Part shown: positions 23,465 through 34,728 of the stretch, piece by piece
Layout: every line of letters begins with the position of its first letter
How positions within the stretch are numbered: the first letter of the stretch is position 1
Assembly (NCBI GenBank): GCA_025024175.1
Contig: QCXZ01000137.1
Span: 82,026,680 to 82,090,679 of the forward strand
From: Rhyzopertha dominica
Lineage: Eukaryota; Arthropoda; Insecta; Coleoptera; Bostrichidae
Direction of reading: 5' to 3'
DNA length: 64,000 nt
Made by a program: the position numbers and the translations under genes
Notes under the pieces: model-generated
Databases searched by the model: none
What the model was told of the DNA's origin: nothing
What the model saw: the letters and a program-made list of their open reading frames with translations, nothing else

Positions 23465-23541
23465 TAAATGTGTATTTCGGCAGCTAAGCTGCCATCTTCA
23501 GTAGAGTGAAGGACTTCTTAAATGTCTGGGCGGATTAACCT
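23465..23541 (-). repeat. Stem-loop repeat, copy B
   Basis: On the minus strand: GGTTAATCCGCCCAGAC, AAGAAGTCC, CTCTACTGAAGAT, perfect hairpin GGCAGC-TTA-GCTGCC (23479-23493), then GAAATAC. The flanking words match copy A while the hairpin arms differ in a paired way. The layout CTGAAGA-stem-GAAA resembles a hammerhead-type ribozyme core with one extra base. Confidence 0.55.
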
Positions 23542-25950
23542 GATAATAATAATAATAATAATAATTTTATTCCAATTCATACTTCCATACATTACAAAAA
23601 GAGATTAACATAAAACAGGTTTTTTTGTACGAAAAGGAGGGATTGTAGTCAGGTGGTTGCAAGCATGCAGCCTCTGCTCTTCCCTACAACCCCATTAGAA
23701 TAAATAATAAAATGTGTTGAGTATACGAGAAAGAAAAAGAAGGGAGCAAAAAGAGAAAATTAAAAGAGAAGAAAAGAAAAGAGATAGAGAAAAGAAAAGA
23801 AGAAGAAAAGGAAGAAATGTAGAACGGTAAGGCTGTAAGCTAAATAGCGCTAAATACTCAATAGTACCCTGATAACATTTTATTGAAGTAGGTGCTGTTT
23901 TAATTTTATTTTGAAAGTGCTCGCGGACAGAGTTTTTATATGAGCTGGAATTGCGTTGAAGACTTTAGCAACATTATATGAAAAACCCCGTTCAAAGAAT
24001 GTACTCTTATGTGCCGGAATAGTAAGCAAATCTTTTCTTCTGACGTTTACATGATGTACATCAGTTCTGAAGGATATCTTATTATATAGATATCTAGGTG
24101 TGCTAGTTTCAATAATTTTTTTAAATAGATTTGCGGAGTGGAGGTTTCTACGCTTTTCCATGGTGAGCCATTTGGACCGCCTCAATTCTCCCGCAACGCC
24201 TGTACACCGACGAATACCATAAGCGAAACGTAAACAGGAGTTCTGTACACGCTGGATTTTCTTCTAATATATGCTGTCGATACAATTGTTATAAACTACG
24301 TCACAAAAATTGAAATGTGCGAGCACCAAATAGTCTGAAAGCATGAGCTTTAACTCAGTGTCCATACAGTGTCGATTGGAATATAAAATTTTTAGAGTAC
24401 TAAACGCTGGCTTTAAACATGTATTAACGTGGTCTTTAAATCTTAAATTTTCGTCCATAAGGAGGCCCAGATTTCGAACTACACTACGGTAAGGTAGATT
24501 GACACCATTTAATTGTACGTTAATTTTTTCCTTCGTTGCATTAATCTGCGTAGGTTTCCCAAAAAGAATTACTGCTGACTTTGAAAGATTAATACTTAAA
24601 CAATGTTTCTTTGAGATGAGTGACAGGTTATTCATATCACTATTCAATTTTCGACCTACACTTTCCCGTTCCTCTGGGGGAAAAGACAGATATACCTGTG
24701 TATCGTCAGCATACTGATGATAATTGGAGTACACTAAACAATCACAAATTTTTCTTGAATATATAGTGTACAGCAACGGACCAACAATCGAACCCTGGGG
24801 AACACCAGCCCTAACAGTTTGAAAATTGGATCTCTTTCCATTCAAAACTACGCACTGCTTACGATTGCTAAGAAAGTTTTTAACAAGTTGAATAGCGCTA
24901 TCATGAAAGCCAATAGAAGGAATAATACCAAAAAGCAAATCGTAATTTATGGTGTAAAAGGCTTTTGAATAATCAATTAGGGTTAAAACGGTTAGTTTAT
25001 TATTATCTGCGGCTCCTAAAATGTCATCAACGATTTTTAGCAGAGCAGTTGCACAACCATGTCCCCCACGGCATCCAGACTGTAAATCTGCCATAAGCTT
25101 ATGAGAAGTGACATGATCCCTAATTTGACGGTCCATGGCTCTCTCAAGAACCTTAGACAGCAGAGGTAAAATTGTTACAGGTCTCAAATCTTGCATCCTC
25201 TGTGGATTACTGACTTTAGCTATTGGACAAACTCTTGATAACTTCCAATCAGAAGGAGAAACTCCCTCTCCCAAACACACGTTGGTGATGTGAGTTAGAT
25301 ATGGAATCAGAGTCGGACAGCACCATCTTATCATGTCAATACTGATATTATCCAAACCAATGGACTTAGTTTTTATTCTTTCTATAAATGAACAAACATC
25401 TGACTCACTATTCGAAACTGAAATTTATTCTTAATTGTAGTTGATTCTTTGATATATCCCTGCATCACCTCCAAGTCCGGCGCATCAGCCACACCAGCCC
25501 CAACATAGAAACTATTGAGTGATTCAGGATTGGCAATGCCACATGGAACCACCTGACTATCTTTTTTTATTATTAAGAAGTCCTAGTCTTCTCAATTTTG
25601 ACCATACGCTACCGCCTTTCTCCCGAGAACTGTAACGCAGATAAGCTTTCTTTTCATTTCGAATAGCTAGAGTAGTATAATTACGTAGACTTTTGTAATA
25701 TTTCCAGTGGGATAGTTTTTTTGTTTTCTTAAACTTACTATATGCTTTGTCCCTCAGGTTCATTAGCAAACGAATATTATCTGTCAACCACGGCGATTTA
25801 GGTTTAGAAAATGTGCCTGTTTTAAGCGGTGCATAAAAATCAAAAAATTTCAGTACATTTTCATTTACAAATTTCACCTTCTCGATGATATTCTTCTTCT
25901 GAAGACCTGGTGAGAAGAATATTATAGCTTGATCACAATAGCACACTCAG
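23541..25950 (-). mobile_element. CR1/Jockey-like LINE, 5' truncated, ending in (ATT)n
   Basis: Minus-strand element of about 2.4 kb. Its 3' end is a short (ATT)n tract (23543-23567), the kind of tail this LINE group uses instead of poly(A). Coding parts occupy 25946-23880. The endonuclease is absent, so the insertion is 5' truncated. Two frameshifts and one internal stop make it inactive. Confidence 0.88.
23880..25946 (-). pseudogene. LINE reverse transcriptase (linker, RT and C-terminal domain)
   Basis: 25946-25557 is the endonuclease-RT linker (KSPWLTDNIRLLMNLRDKAY). The frame breaks at an A7 run near 25562 and again near 25410. 25355-24264 holds the RT: LRPVTILPLLSKVLERAM, TLIDYSKAFYTINYDLL, GVPQGSIVGPLLYTIY, HQYADDTQVYLSF with an intact catalytic YADD, LSINLSKSAVILFG and VRNLGLLMD. 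A TAG at 24264-24266 is followed in the same frame by the C-terminal block (KWLTMEKRRNLHSANLF to FNAIPAHIKTL) ending at 23880. The sequence type points to the CR1/Jockey group; clade placement needs a tree. Confidence 0.9.
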
Positions 25951-26777
25951 CTCCTTTTTTTTTATTTAAATCATTGGAATGTGTCCAGGCCAACTAGATA
26001 TCAATATATCCTCATACATTATTACACTGTCGACGCCTTCCAGAGAATCACAAGCTAAAATATACGTNTTTTTTGCATACCTTACTCCTGTCAGACNTAG
26101 GTAACCCGGGGAAATTCGCAGGCACGCTACATCTGTTATGCCTCCCACTTCCCTCTTTTTAGCCGTCACAAACGCAAGCAGGGCCGTGGAGAATTAAAGA
26201 ACTGGGCTTTTTCAACGGGATATGCTAACGAGCGCCCGAGTGAAAAATGTCCCTGTTAATCTTTTACGTGACATCGTATACGTCTCTGTNGCGGGTTCCT
26301 CGACGTCTGAGCAATAACAGGCGTGCGTGCCGGTGTATAAATCGATCCTCCTGACAATTCAATCTTTGAAGAATGAGGTCGAAGATGGGCCCATTTAATT
26401 GTGTCGGCGCGACAGCCGTCCTGCCTTATTGCGTGCTATTCCTGCCCGGGGGAGCGCTGATTAAATCTGCATGTGAAGTAAGCGCGCGATGTCGTAACTC
26501 CGGACGCGATAAAAAGCTATCTCTGGCTCTACGAGTTAATTAAGGGCTGAAAGGTGCCGTCCTAATAGAGTAGCCCCTTTATAAGGATAGTTGTGTAATA
26601 GTTGCCCGGAAATAGCGAATTAGTGATCATAATCATATTTTCCAGGGCTCTAGTTCACAAGCAGATTAAGAAGCAAATTTGCATGACCATGGTCTATAAA
26701 ACGTATAGAACCAATGTCATCTCAATACCAAGAGATGATTGCCATAGCACCTCTATCTAATATAACCTATTACGAGA
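25951..26777. other. No gene recognised; GC-rich block
   Basis: Contains three ambiguous bases and a GC/CpG-rich block at about 26150-26560. No exon supported. Confidence 0.4.
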
Positions 26778-27969
26778 CATGTTTTTTTAAGTAAGTACCG
26801 TTTTGGAATTAAAAAAGACGTGCAAAGATATCGCAATAATTTTATCTTACATGAAAGCCTGTACCTTAATCTACTTTTCTACATAATTTCCGTGAATATT
26901 GAGGCACTTGTCATAACGTGGCACCAGTTTTTGAATACCCTCCTCATAAAATTCTGCCGCCTGACTTGTTAACCACTGTATCACAAATGTTTCGACTTCG
27001 TTATCGTCTTGAAGACGCTGACCACCCAGGTGTTTCTTCAAGTGCAGGAACAAATGATAGTCGCTGGGCGCCAGATCAGGGCTGTATGGAGGATGATCTA
27101 GAGTTTCCCATTTAAAAGATTTGATGAGATCTTTGGTCCGATTAGCCACATGTGGACGGGCATTGTCATGCAGCAAAACGATACCCTTACTCAACTTGCC
27201 ACGTCTTTTGTTCTGGATTGCACGACGCAGATTGTTCAATGTCTTACAATAAGACGCTGCATTGATTGTCTCATTACGAGGCAGAAACTCCACTAGCAAT
27301 ACTCCTTTTCTGTCCCAAAAAACTGTGCACATGATTTTCCGGGCAGAAATTGTTTGCTTAAACTTCACTTTTTTGGGTGATGATGAATGTCGCCATTCCG
27401 TGGATTGTTGTTTCGATTCTGGTGTGACGTAGGCCACCAGTAACAATTTGGTCTAAAAAATCTTCACCTTCATTGTGGTACCGCTCAAGGAAAGTCAATG
27501 CACTGACTAAACGTTGGGTTTTGTGCAAATCCGTCAACATTTTCGGAACCCAACGTGAACACAATTTCCGGTAATTCAAGTTCTCGGTCACAATGCGATA
27601 CAAAACACTACGAGAATATTGAGGAAAGCAGTCGCACAATGATGAAATTGTAAAGCGTCTGTTTTCTCTCACCTTTTCGTTCACTTTCTGCACCAAATCT
27701 TCATTAACGACCGAAGGACGCCCACTCCGTTCTTCATCATGCACATTTGTGCGGCCATCTTTAAATGCTCTCACCCATTTCCTTACCATTCCAACACTCA
27801 TAATGTTTTGTAGCCTTCGAAAAACGACGGAAAACTTCTTGATGTTGTACTTGTTACACTAAAGCAATGCTTTTGCTTATATGTTATGTTTCACTAAAAA
27901 TATTCTTGATAAAAAAAACCCGCATGTTTGCAGATCCATAATCAAGTGCTTACTGAAAGCAAACCCCTG
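26778..27969 (-). mobile_element. mariner element (about 1.19 kb), internally damaged
   Basis: The approximate ends are inverted and similar: CATGTTTTTTTAAGTAAGTAC at the left, and from the right CAGGGGTTTGCTTTCAGTAAG. They share GTAAG(T/C)AC in register, with TA-containing flanks. The size matches mariner elements (about 1.2-1.3 kb), and the transposase runs right to left inside it. The end coordinates are less certain than the coding assignment. Confidence 0.8.
26871..27801 (-). pseudogene. DD34D mariner transposase, first catalytic Asp deleted
   Basis: 27801-27440 encodes the paired helix-turn-helix region (MVRKWVRAFKDGR, DEERSGRPSVV, FTISSLCDCFPQYSRSVLYR, LCSRWVPKMLT). The expected VTGDETWV reads VTGG and then shifts frame: about 11 bases covering the DETW codons are gone. 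The second frame (27446-26871) gives AYVTPESKQQSTEWRH, VLLHDNARPHVANR and PYSPDLAPSDYHLF with 34 residues between the two remaining Asp (DD34D). It ends with the family-typical LVPRYDKCLNIHGNYVEK. The N-terminal 30 or so residues upstream of 27801 are degraded. Clearly inactive. Confidence 0.93.
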
Positions 27970-28824
27970 TATATAACGACAAACTGAAGCCAGGCTTGGA
28001 TTCAGGTGGTCAAAATTAGCAAAGAAACCGAAGCTTGGTAGTGATCATATATGCAAGTAATAGAGCACCTCGCAAAATTATAAGCTCGATCAGGATCGTT
28101 CTTATCAATCACATGGATCAATCGAATCTTATAAGGATGAAAGTTTAACTTCTGTCAAAGTTTATCAGCCCTTGTGGTTGAATTCCTTACTACAGCTGCC
28201 TGTTCACAAATCATCGCTTTAAACGAAAGGCGAAACCGCGCTGCGTGCAGCCGCCAGCCTTGCCCCGCATACTTACTCTCAAAAGGGGTTCGACAATTTT
28301 ATATATAGGTCAGCCGAAGTTCACAATCGTAAATTTATTTTCCTGCGGGATAGGTATCGATCCTTTTTCAAACAGCGCACATTGTTTTACTTCTTTTGTC
28401 GGCCCGTAAATTATGGTGGAGGCGCCTGCGGCATACAGGTCTTCAAACGAGATTTTCGGTTTGCGAGAACGCACAGCAAACATACAATGGAACGGATAAC
28501 AGGAGGATCGCCGTGTTAAGCTGGAATTGGGCGTTCGCTTTTGTTTCTGGCCCGGTGTAGCTTTAATTCATGGATGTAATTAGAGTATCTGTACATGAGT
28601 AAAGTAACCAAATGCTACATTATTAATTATACAAAAAATATTAAGAGAGCAAAAACAATTTAATTTCTGTAGGTGCTGATAATTGTCATTGCTTTTTTGA
28701 CTCTCTATAGATTAATAAAGTTCCAATTGTAAATCATAAGTGATAAATTAATAATAGGTTTTATTTGATTGTTCACCGTATAGAGAAGCTTAAGGTTCTG
28801 AATAATAATAAGTCATTATAGTAA
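27970..28824. other. No gene recognised
   Basis: Mixed AT-rich sequence with a GC-richer part at about 28190-28560. Nothing supported. Confidence 0.4.
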
Positions 28825-30468
28825 AATAATGGTCCCGAAATCTGTGAACTTTTCGCTGAATTTTTCCGTTCTGCGTTTGAACCTTACAATCAACTACCCA
28901 GCTCATTTACTAATTTTCAGTCTGCACTCATCAGCAACATATCTTTTACGAAAGAGAGCGTTGCGCTCTGTCTGTCTAACCTCGATGAGAGTAAGGGACA
29001 AGGGCCGGATGGCATACCCACTTTTTTCATTAAAAAATGCGCTACAACACTTAGTGAGCCTCTCACTTTGATATTTAACCGATCCTTGTCAACGGGCGAA
29101 TTCCCTTCCCAGTGGAAAGTAGCCCATGTTATGCCCATTCACAAAAACGGTGACAAAAATTTGGTTGCGAATTACCGCCCTATCAGCAAGCTATGTATAT
29201 TCAGTAAAGTCCTCGATCTTCTAGTGCACAACGTTCTATTTCGGGCCCTGAAAGCATCAATTCTTACTCAGCAACACGGCTTTTTTTCTNAACGTTCTGT
29301 CGAAACAAATCTTACAGAATATTGCAACTTTATTTTAAATTCCATGGATCATCAGATTCAAGTAGATTCTGTTTATACAGATTTCAGCAAGGCTTTTGAT
29401 AAAATTGACCTCTGTATTTTAATTAACAAACTGTCAAAAATAGGTGTGCACGGAACTTTGTTAAGATGGTTATCATCATATGTTAGCGGCAGACCTCAAG
29501 TAATATCGATAAATGGTTTTAAATCATCACCTTACTGGGTCACTTCAGGTGTACCACAAGGTTCGGTTTTGGGGCCTCTGCTGTTCTTAATTTATACTAA
29601 TGATATTAAGCATTGTTTTGAATTCTGCAATTTTCTTCTTTATGCTGATGACCTAAAAATCTTCGCTCCCATAAGTAATATCTCCGACTGTATACTATTT
29701 CAAAACGACCTATGTCAATTCTATAATTACTGTAAAATTAACAAACTTTATTTAAATTTCAGTAAATGCTGTACTATTACATTTTCTAGAAACATTAGAC
29801 TATTTTCCTTTGACTATAACTTTGACAACAATAAGATAAAGGCCGTTTCTCATGTGAAAGATTTGGGAGTCACTTTCGACCAGAAAATGACCTTCTCTGT
29901 GCATATAGATAATATAGCTTTTCAGGCAAATAGAATGTTGGGTTTTATAATTCGAACAACTAAAAATTTTAGTTCTATTGCAGTTATAAAAAACCTGTAC
30001 TTCGCATTTGTATATAGCAGACTCAATTTTGCATCTGTTGTGAGGTCTCCACAGTATGATATATACAAATTAAGACTGCAGTCGGTACAAAACCAATTTT
30101 TAAGGTATCTTCATTTTAAAGTTGTGGGTTCCCATGCGTTAATAAATGCCACAACACTGACCCGAATGTACAACATAATGGGCCTAGAAAAGAGAAGATT
30201 AGTAGCGGATTTGCTTTTTCTCCACAAAATAATCAATAGCTCAGTTGATTCACCCTCTTTGCTCTCTAGTATCTTCTTAAGTGTTCCCGTGTACAACAGT
30301 CGTTTTTTACCTTCATTTCGCGAATATCTCTTCCGAACCAATTTAGGTCGTAATGGACCTTTAGACCGCATTACTAGATCATATAATTCGCACTGTTCTG
30401 ACGTCGATATTTTCCATAACTCTTTGAAAAAATTTAGAGCTTTAGTTAAATTAAAATTCAGACAATAG
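28825..30468 (+). CDS. LINE (Jockey-group-like) reverse transcriptase, open for 548 codons
   Basis: The frame is open from 28825 to the stop at 30466-30468, with one ambiguous base at 29290. It begins inside the protein (CELFAEFFRSAFEPYNQL), so the insertion is 5' truncated and no start codon is proposed. Visible RT motifs: GQGPDGIPTFFIKKC, WKVAHVMPIHKNGDK, NYRPISKLCIFSKVLD, VDSVYTDFSKAFDKID, VPQGSVLGPLLFLIY, FLLYADDLKIF (catalytic YADD) and KDLGVTFDQKM. The C-terminal block LQSVQNQFLRYLHFKVVG is typical of Jockey/CR1-type proteins. The long open frame implies a relatively young insertion. The N-terminal endonuclease is absent, so autonomous transposition is not expected. Confidence 0.9.
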   Translation, partial: NNGPEICELFAEFFRSAFEPYNQLPSSFTNFQSALISNISFTKESVALCLSNLDESKGQGPDGIPTFFIKKCATTLSEPLTLIFNRSLSTGEFPSQWKVAHVMPIHKNGDKNLVANYRPISKLCIFSKVLDLLVHNVLFRALKASILTQQHGFFSXRSVETNLTEYCNFILNSMDHQIQVDSVYTDFSKAFDKIDLCILINKLSKIGVHGTLLRWLSSYVSGRPQVISINGFKSSPYWVTSGVPQGSVLGPLLFLIYTNDIKHCFEFCNFLLYADDLKIFAPISNISDCILFQNDLCQFYNYCKINKLYLNFSKCCTITFSRNIRLFSFDYNFDNNKIKAVSHVKDLGVTFDQKMTFSVHIDNIAFQANRMLGFIIRTTKNFSSIAVIKNLYFAFVYSRLNFASVVRSPQYDIYKLRLQSVQNQFLRYLHFKVVGSHALINATTLTRMYNIMGLEKRRLVADLLFLHKIINSSVDSPSLLSSIFLSVPVYNSRFLPSFREYLFRTNLGRNGPLDRITRSYNSHCSDVDIFHNSLKKFRALVKLKFRQ

Positions 30469-30808
30469 TGTTTCGTTTGTAAATTTTTCTTAGCTTAGCA
30501 ATGTTTCTTATATGTAGTTTGAATATTGCATAATGCTTTATAGTTTACTTATTGTATTCGAGAATACTGACCTATATGTATATATTTTTTTCTTCTTTTT
30601 TCTGTATATTATACTTATATTATTATCACTTAATTATGCTATTTTGCTTATCACCAATAACTGTTTTTTCTTGCTAATATAGATAGACTTATTAGTTTTG
30701 TACACACTAAACTGTAACATTCACGTTTGGTTATTCTCAGGTTTAGCATAACTATGTTTTCTTTCTAGTGGGTGCCACTTTGGGCTTGCCTGTTCACACC
30801 CGCTGTAA

Positions 30809-30855
<47 letters not shown>

Positions 30856-30856
30856 A
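30469..30856 (+). repeat. LINE 3' UTR and (AATA)n tail
   Basis: AT-rich 3' untranslated region of the preceding LINE. It closes with TGCCTGTTCACACCCGCTGT and about eleven tandem AATA units (about 30808-30856), the terminal microsatellite of the element. Confidence 0.85.
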
Positions 30857-31689
30857 ATATTACATTGCTCTTAAAGGTATCCGGCAGCAAGAAGCATACA
30901 TGTGTTTGGCAAAAAAGTTTAAATCCGTTTACAGAGATTTAATGGGATCTTGTTTTGTTGCTTGCAAAAATCATATACACAATACAAAACCGAAATTTGA
31001 TGTAATGAAGCTGTGTTGAACCCCAACAAATTACCCAAAGTAGCGTTCATTTACTGTAGCCTTTGAATTATTTCTTTACTATTATGTTATAAATGAGATT
31101 CTAAATTATAACCCGCTTCATCAGCTTTACTTTAAATTTTCACGATCCAATTTTGTGGTAAGTACTGAAAGTGAAAGATTATATATGCATTAGGTTTTAA
31201 TTCCCAAAAGTAACTGGAAAATGTATATTAGCCACAAGACATAAATTTCAATGGAATATCTAATAGCACACATTTTATTGAATCAAAGGAATCGACCCAT
31301 ATTCAAGGGTCATGTCTCTTAACGAACCTCGATGTAACGATTCAGAGCTGTATAGTTGCGACCTATATAGATAGCGCAACATACAACAAAGGATGTCGGA
31401 GAAGGGAAACTTTATACTTTATAATTAGCCTGCCAATTATCTTGACATTCTTTATATTCACGGCGCTGCGAATGAAAGCACCATTAACTTGCATAATAAA
31501 ATATACTTTTCAAAATGTTAATAACGTGTCTATATTACGAAAGTTAACTTTTCAGATAGAACTTTCTCATAGGCATTAACGTTTTTAATTAACACCACTC
31601 CAAAACGCCTTATTTTGAGACGATGCAATTTTTTCTACCCCGTTTTATCTATGGAATTCAACCATTATGTAATTACACATGATGTTCAA
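30857..31689. other. No gene recognised
   Basis: AT-rich, no supported feature on either strand. Confidence 0.4.
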
Positions 31690-31941
31690 AAATTATGGAG
31701 AAAATATTAGCTTTTGAGCTCAGACAACACTTATAGTATTCTGCCTTTCATCGAGTCTGGATTCAGACCTAATCATAGTTGTGCAACTGCATTGCTCAAT
31801 GTAACTGATGATATTATTGCAGCTAGTGATGTAAACCAAATCAGTGTACTTATTTTACTTGATTTCAGTAGAGCATTTGATACAATTTCTCATCATACGT
31901 TCTTAATTATATTGGATTGCATGAAAGCGCTATTGAACTAA
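31690..31941 (+). pseudogene. CR1/Jockey-like RT fragment
   Basis: KIMEKILAFELRQHL is followed after a small frame problem by ILPFIESGFRPNHSCATALL and VLILLDFSRAFDTISH. These are the RT palm segments Q-SGFRxxHSCxTALL and LDFSRAFDT. It is related to the 24-25 kb LINE (same CATALL..DD spacing). No downstream YADD is present. Confidence 0.8.
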
Positions 31942-33394
31942 TTAGTCTCTACTTTAATAAATCCATGCAAACAAATGATTTGATATATACTGATTTGGAA
32001 AATATTTGTTCATAAAGTCAAAAATTTTAATATTTGTACACAGTTACTAAATGTGGCTAAGTTTTATAGTAATAATGGGCATATTCCAATTGTTTAAAGT
32101 GCAAAAAAATGAGCTGAATAATGGATTCTAAACTGCGATTTTCATTTCAAAAAAGTTTAAAAAGATCTTTTTGCATTTTTGTTACATATTTACATTGACC
32201 TGAATGTATCAATCAATGATTCAAATTTATTTGCACTATGAGCAGTATGGGCTTAACTTCCCCTTAGAATTTCCCTAGTGCTATTATATTGTATACATTA
32301 TGTAATTATTGTAATTGGAAATCTTAAAATTCTTTACTCCGGAAAAATATTTGCCTTCATCTCTCTCTCTCTCTCAGCCATTAAACAACTTGTAAATAGT
32401 GGGTCTAGTGCCACCTATTTAATAGTAGCTTGACAAGATCGCTCTAGTTCTTCGGTTCTATATCTTAATTTTTGCGGTTAGTGAAGGGGTAGTGCCCACC
32501 TTTACCGCATGTTGGTTTTAAACCTGTTGAACTATCGCAAGAAGGATCGAAGCATTCAACCAGTTCTATTCAAGCAGATTTTACCCGGGCATTTCTGAAA
32601 GCTTTTCTCATTTAAATGGCGCAACCTTAAGCATCCTAAACCTCGCGATGCATACGGGCGACACCTCCCCTGAAATATTAACGTTTCGCATGGAAGTCTA
32701 GTCAGTTTTAAATGCGCCGTTACAGAATTAAATCCTCTTCATGAATATGAAATGCTATGGTTATTTAAGCTGGGACGTTTTTATTCGTTTTTCCCATTTT
32801 CCGCCCGGTCCCAAACGAAAGTTGGGACGTGAAATATTCAAATTCCCGCAATTTACAACTTGTTAAGTGCCACACTGAAGGAACCAGCATGTTTCGCGCT
32901 CTCGTCTATATACACTCCGTTCCATATTTCATGAGATGAATGGATAGGAGTCGGGAGCGAGAAAAGCCACAGGGGCGGGGGCGGACATGTGTGAGATAAC
33001 GGCGGACGCCAGATGCAGCGTCGATAATAGCCGCTGATGCCACTATACCGACGCACCTGCGATGAGAAATGGTTCGGCTGCACTGAAAGAACCACGGTGC
33101 TTTGAAAATTGTGTTCCAAATTCCGTTCTGGCAAGTACGAATTTGTCTCCATCGTTCTCTATTTCTATTTCTTCCAAGTCTTTTAGCACTACACTGCTAC
33201 TGTTCCCAAACACAAGACTTTGATCACCATTCGGTCCTCCACTTTTATAAACTGCGTTATTGACTCTTTTCCGTACAGATTCTGTAACTCAAGCTTGTTC
33301 GCTCTACCAAAATTTTGGTTTGTTATTGAACTGTCGTTGGGAAATCCACCTATACTCCCCTATTTCGATGTCTGCGTAGTCTATTTCGAGTTTA
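31942..33394. other. No gene recognised
   Basis: Contains a short (TC)n run near 32360-32375 and a GC-richer block at about 32520-33060. No exon supported. Confidence 0.4.
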
Positions 33395-34072
33395 TAGTTG
33401 CTTCAAATCGCTTTATCTCTCTTTTTTGAAGTGGAATTATTATACTTTCCTTCCAAGCTTCTGGGTCTACTTTTTGTTGCCATATTCTTAGAATTAATTC
33501 GTAGGAATCAGCTGCTAGTTCTTTACCACCATACGTTATTAATTCAGTCGCTATTCCGTTCCTTCCAAGGCTGATTGACTCCACTTCATTTTTTGTTGGT
33601 TCAAGAATGTTTATTCGGTCCTCTTCTAGTATTCTTCATTTTTGTTTTTATCCTCCTTAGTTTGTGATTCTCCATTTGAGATTTTGTCAAAATACACCTT
33701 TCTATTGCCTTTTATCATTCCCAATTTACCTTTACAAAACAGAAATATATATTCCCAACCGGTATTCTTTAATACCTGATAAAAGTTTCGGATATCTCTT
33801 CTCTTGTAGGGATCTTTAAAAGCTTTCAATTTATTTTCGAGGTGTGCTCTTTTTGTTTCCTATAAATGTTCTTGATTTTGACCTTCTCTACCCTATAAGT
33901 CTTGCATTTTGCGTAGAACCAGCTCTTTCTCTTACGACCCTTTTTATTTCCTAAAATTTGTTTGCTGTTTTCTTAATGTTGTTCTATAAATCTGTCCACT
34001 GCTCCTTTATGGTTTGGTTGCCACTGTTACTTGTCCACTCCCAGAATTTCAACAATGTGAAGAACATTTTCC
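33395..34072 (-). pseudogene. RTE-like LINE fragment (linker to early RT)
   Basis: Minus-strand readings give EQWTDL..NNIKKTANK then GNKKGRKRKSWFYAKC (endonuclease-RT linker), then AHLENKLKAFKDPYKRRDIR. After stops comes GRNGIATELITYGGKELAAD with LILRIWQQ and EAWKESIIIPLQKR, the N-terminal RT block typical of RTE-type insect LINEs. Multiple stops and frame changes. This covers the portion missing from the 5.1-6.0 kb copy, but I cannot tell whether both belong to one family. Confidence 0.75.
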
Positions 34073-34434
34073 CAAGCTGCTTAAAACACTTTATATTCAG
34101 CTGAATTTGCTTCGTAATCAAATATTGCCAAATAGATGTCCCTTTATAAGTATAGGAGTATAATTTTGCGGTGCACTGATTTGATTATTTGCGAACTAAA
34201 AAGAAAGATGGGCATTATCATATTGTGTTATTTTTATAATTACGTCCTAAAAACGTTTTAACGCCGCCAGCGGCTATGTATGCAGCAAATTAAAATTTAA
34301 AATGTGTTTGTAGTTAATAGGATCGTTAGAAAAATATGCGCCGTGCCTCTAGTTTTATAAATGGTGTGTAATATAATCAGCAAGCAACACAGATGCTGTG
34401 ATATTAAATTCTACGTATATGCCTAGACCAGCGC

Positions 34435-34528
34435 AAGCGAATACAATAGTAATTTTTATTTCGCTTACCACTATAATAGTATATTATGATACAAGTGTAT
34501 AAGTGTATATTTATACACGCGTATCATA
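34435..34528. repeat. Two nested dyad-symmetric sites left of the recombinase gene
   Basis: AAGCGAA (34435-34441) pairs with TTCGCTT (34460-34466). TATGATAC (34485-34492) plus GTGTATA (34495-34501) pair with TATACAC (34512-34518) plus GTATCATA (34521-34528), symmetric about 34506.5. They lie just outside the 25-bp inverted repeat. Confidence 0.7.
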
Positions 34529-34532
34529 CGCT

Positions 34533-34557
34533 ATTTTTTATTACGAATGCATCATAA
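34533..34557 (+). repeat. Left 25-bp inverted repeat of recombinase cassette
   Basis: Matches the reverse complement of 36228-36252 at 24 of 25 positions and contains ATTTTTTATTACG and ATGCATCATAA. The two copies face each other across the recombinase gene. Confidence 0.85.
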
Positions 34558-34672
34558 GCTCAAAAATGTTTTAAACATTAAACATTCTCTTTTACAATTT
34601 TGTAATTATTTTTAGTAGGCTTAAATCATAAAACTTGGTTGTTATAGGGATTTGTTGATTTGTTAACGTTGC

Positions 34673-34680
34673 TATAAATA
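34673..34680 (+). promoter_or_regulatory. TATA box of the recombinase gene
   Basis: TATAAATA, 49 bp upstream of the ATG. An initiator-like TCAAAC follows at a plausible distance near 34697. Confidence 0.55.
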
Positions 34681-34728
34681 ATTTGCGTGTTTTGAGTCAA
34701 ACCAATTTATTTATCGTCGTTCTCGCGA

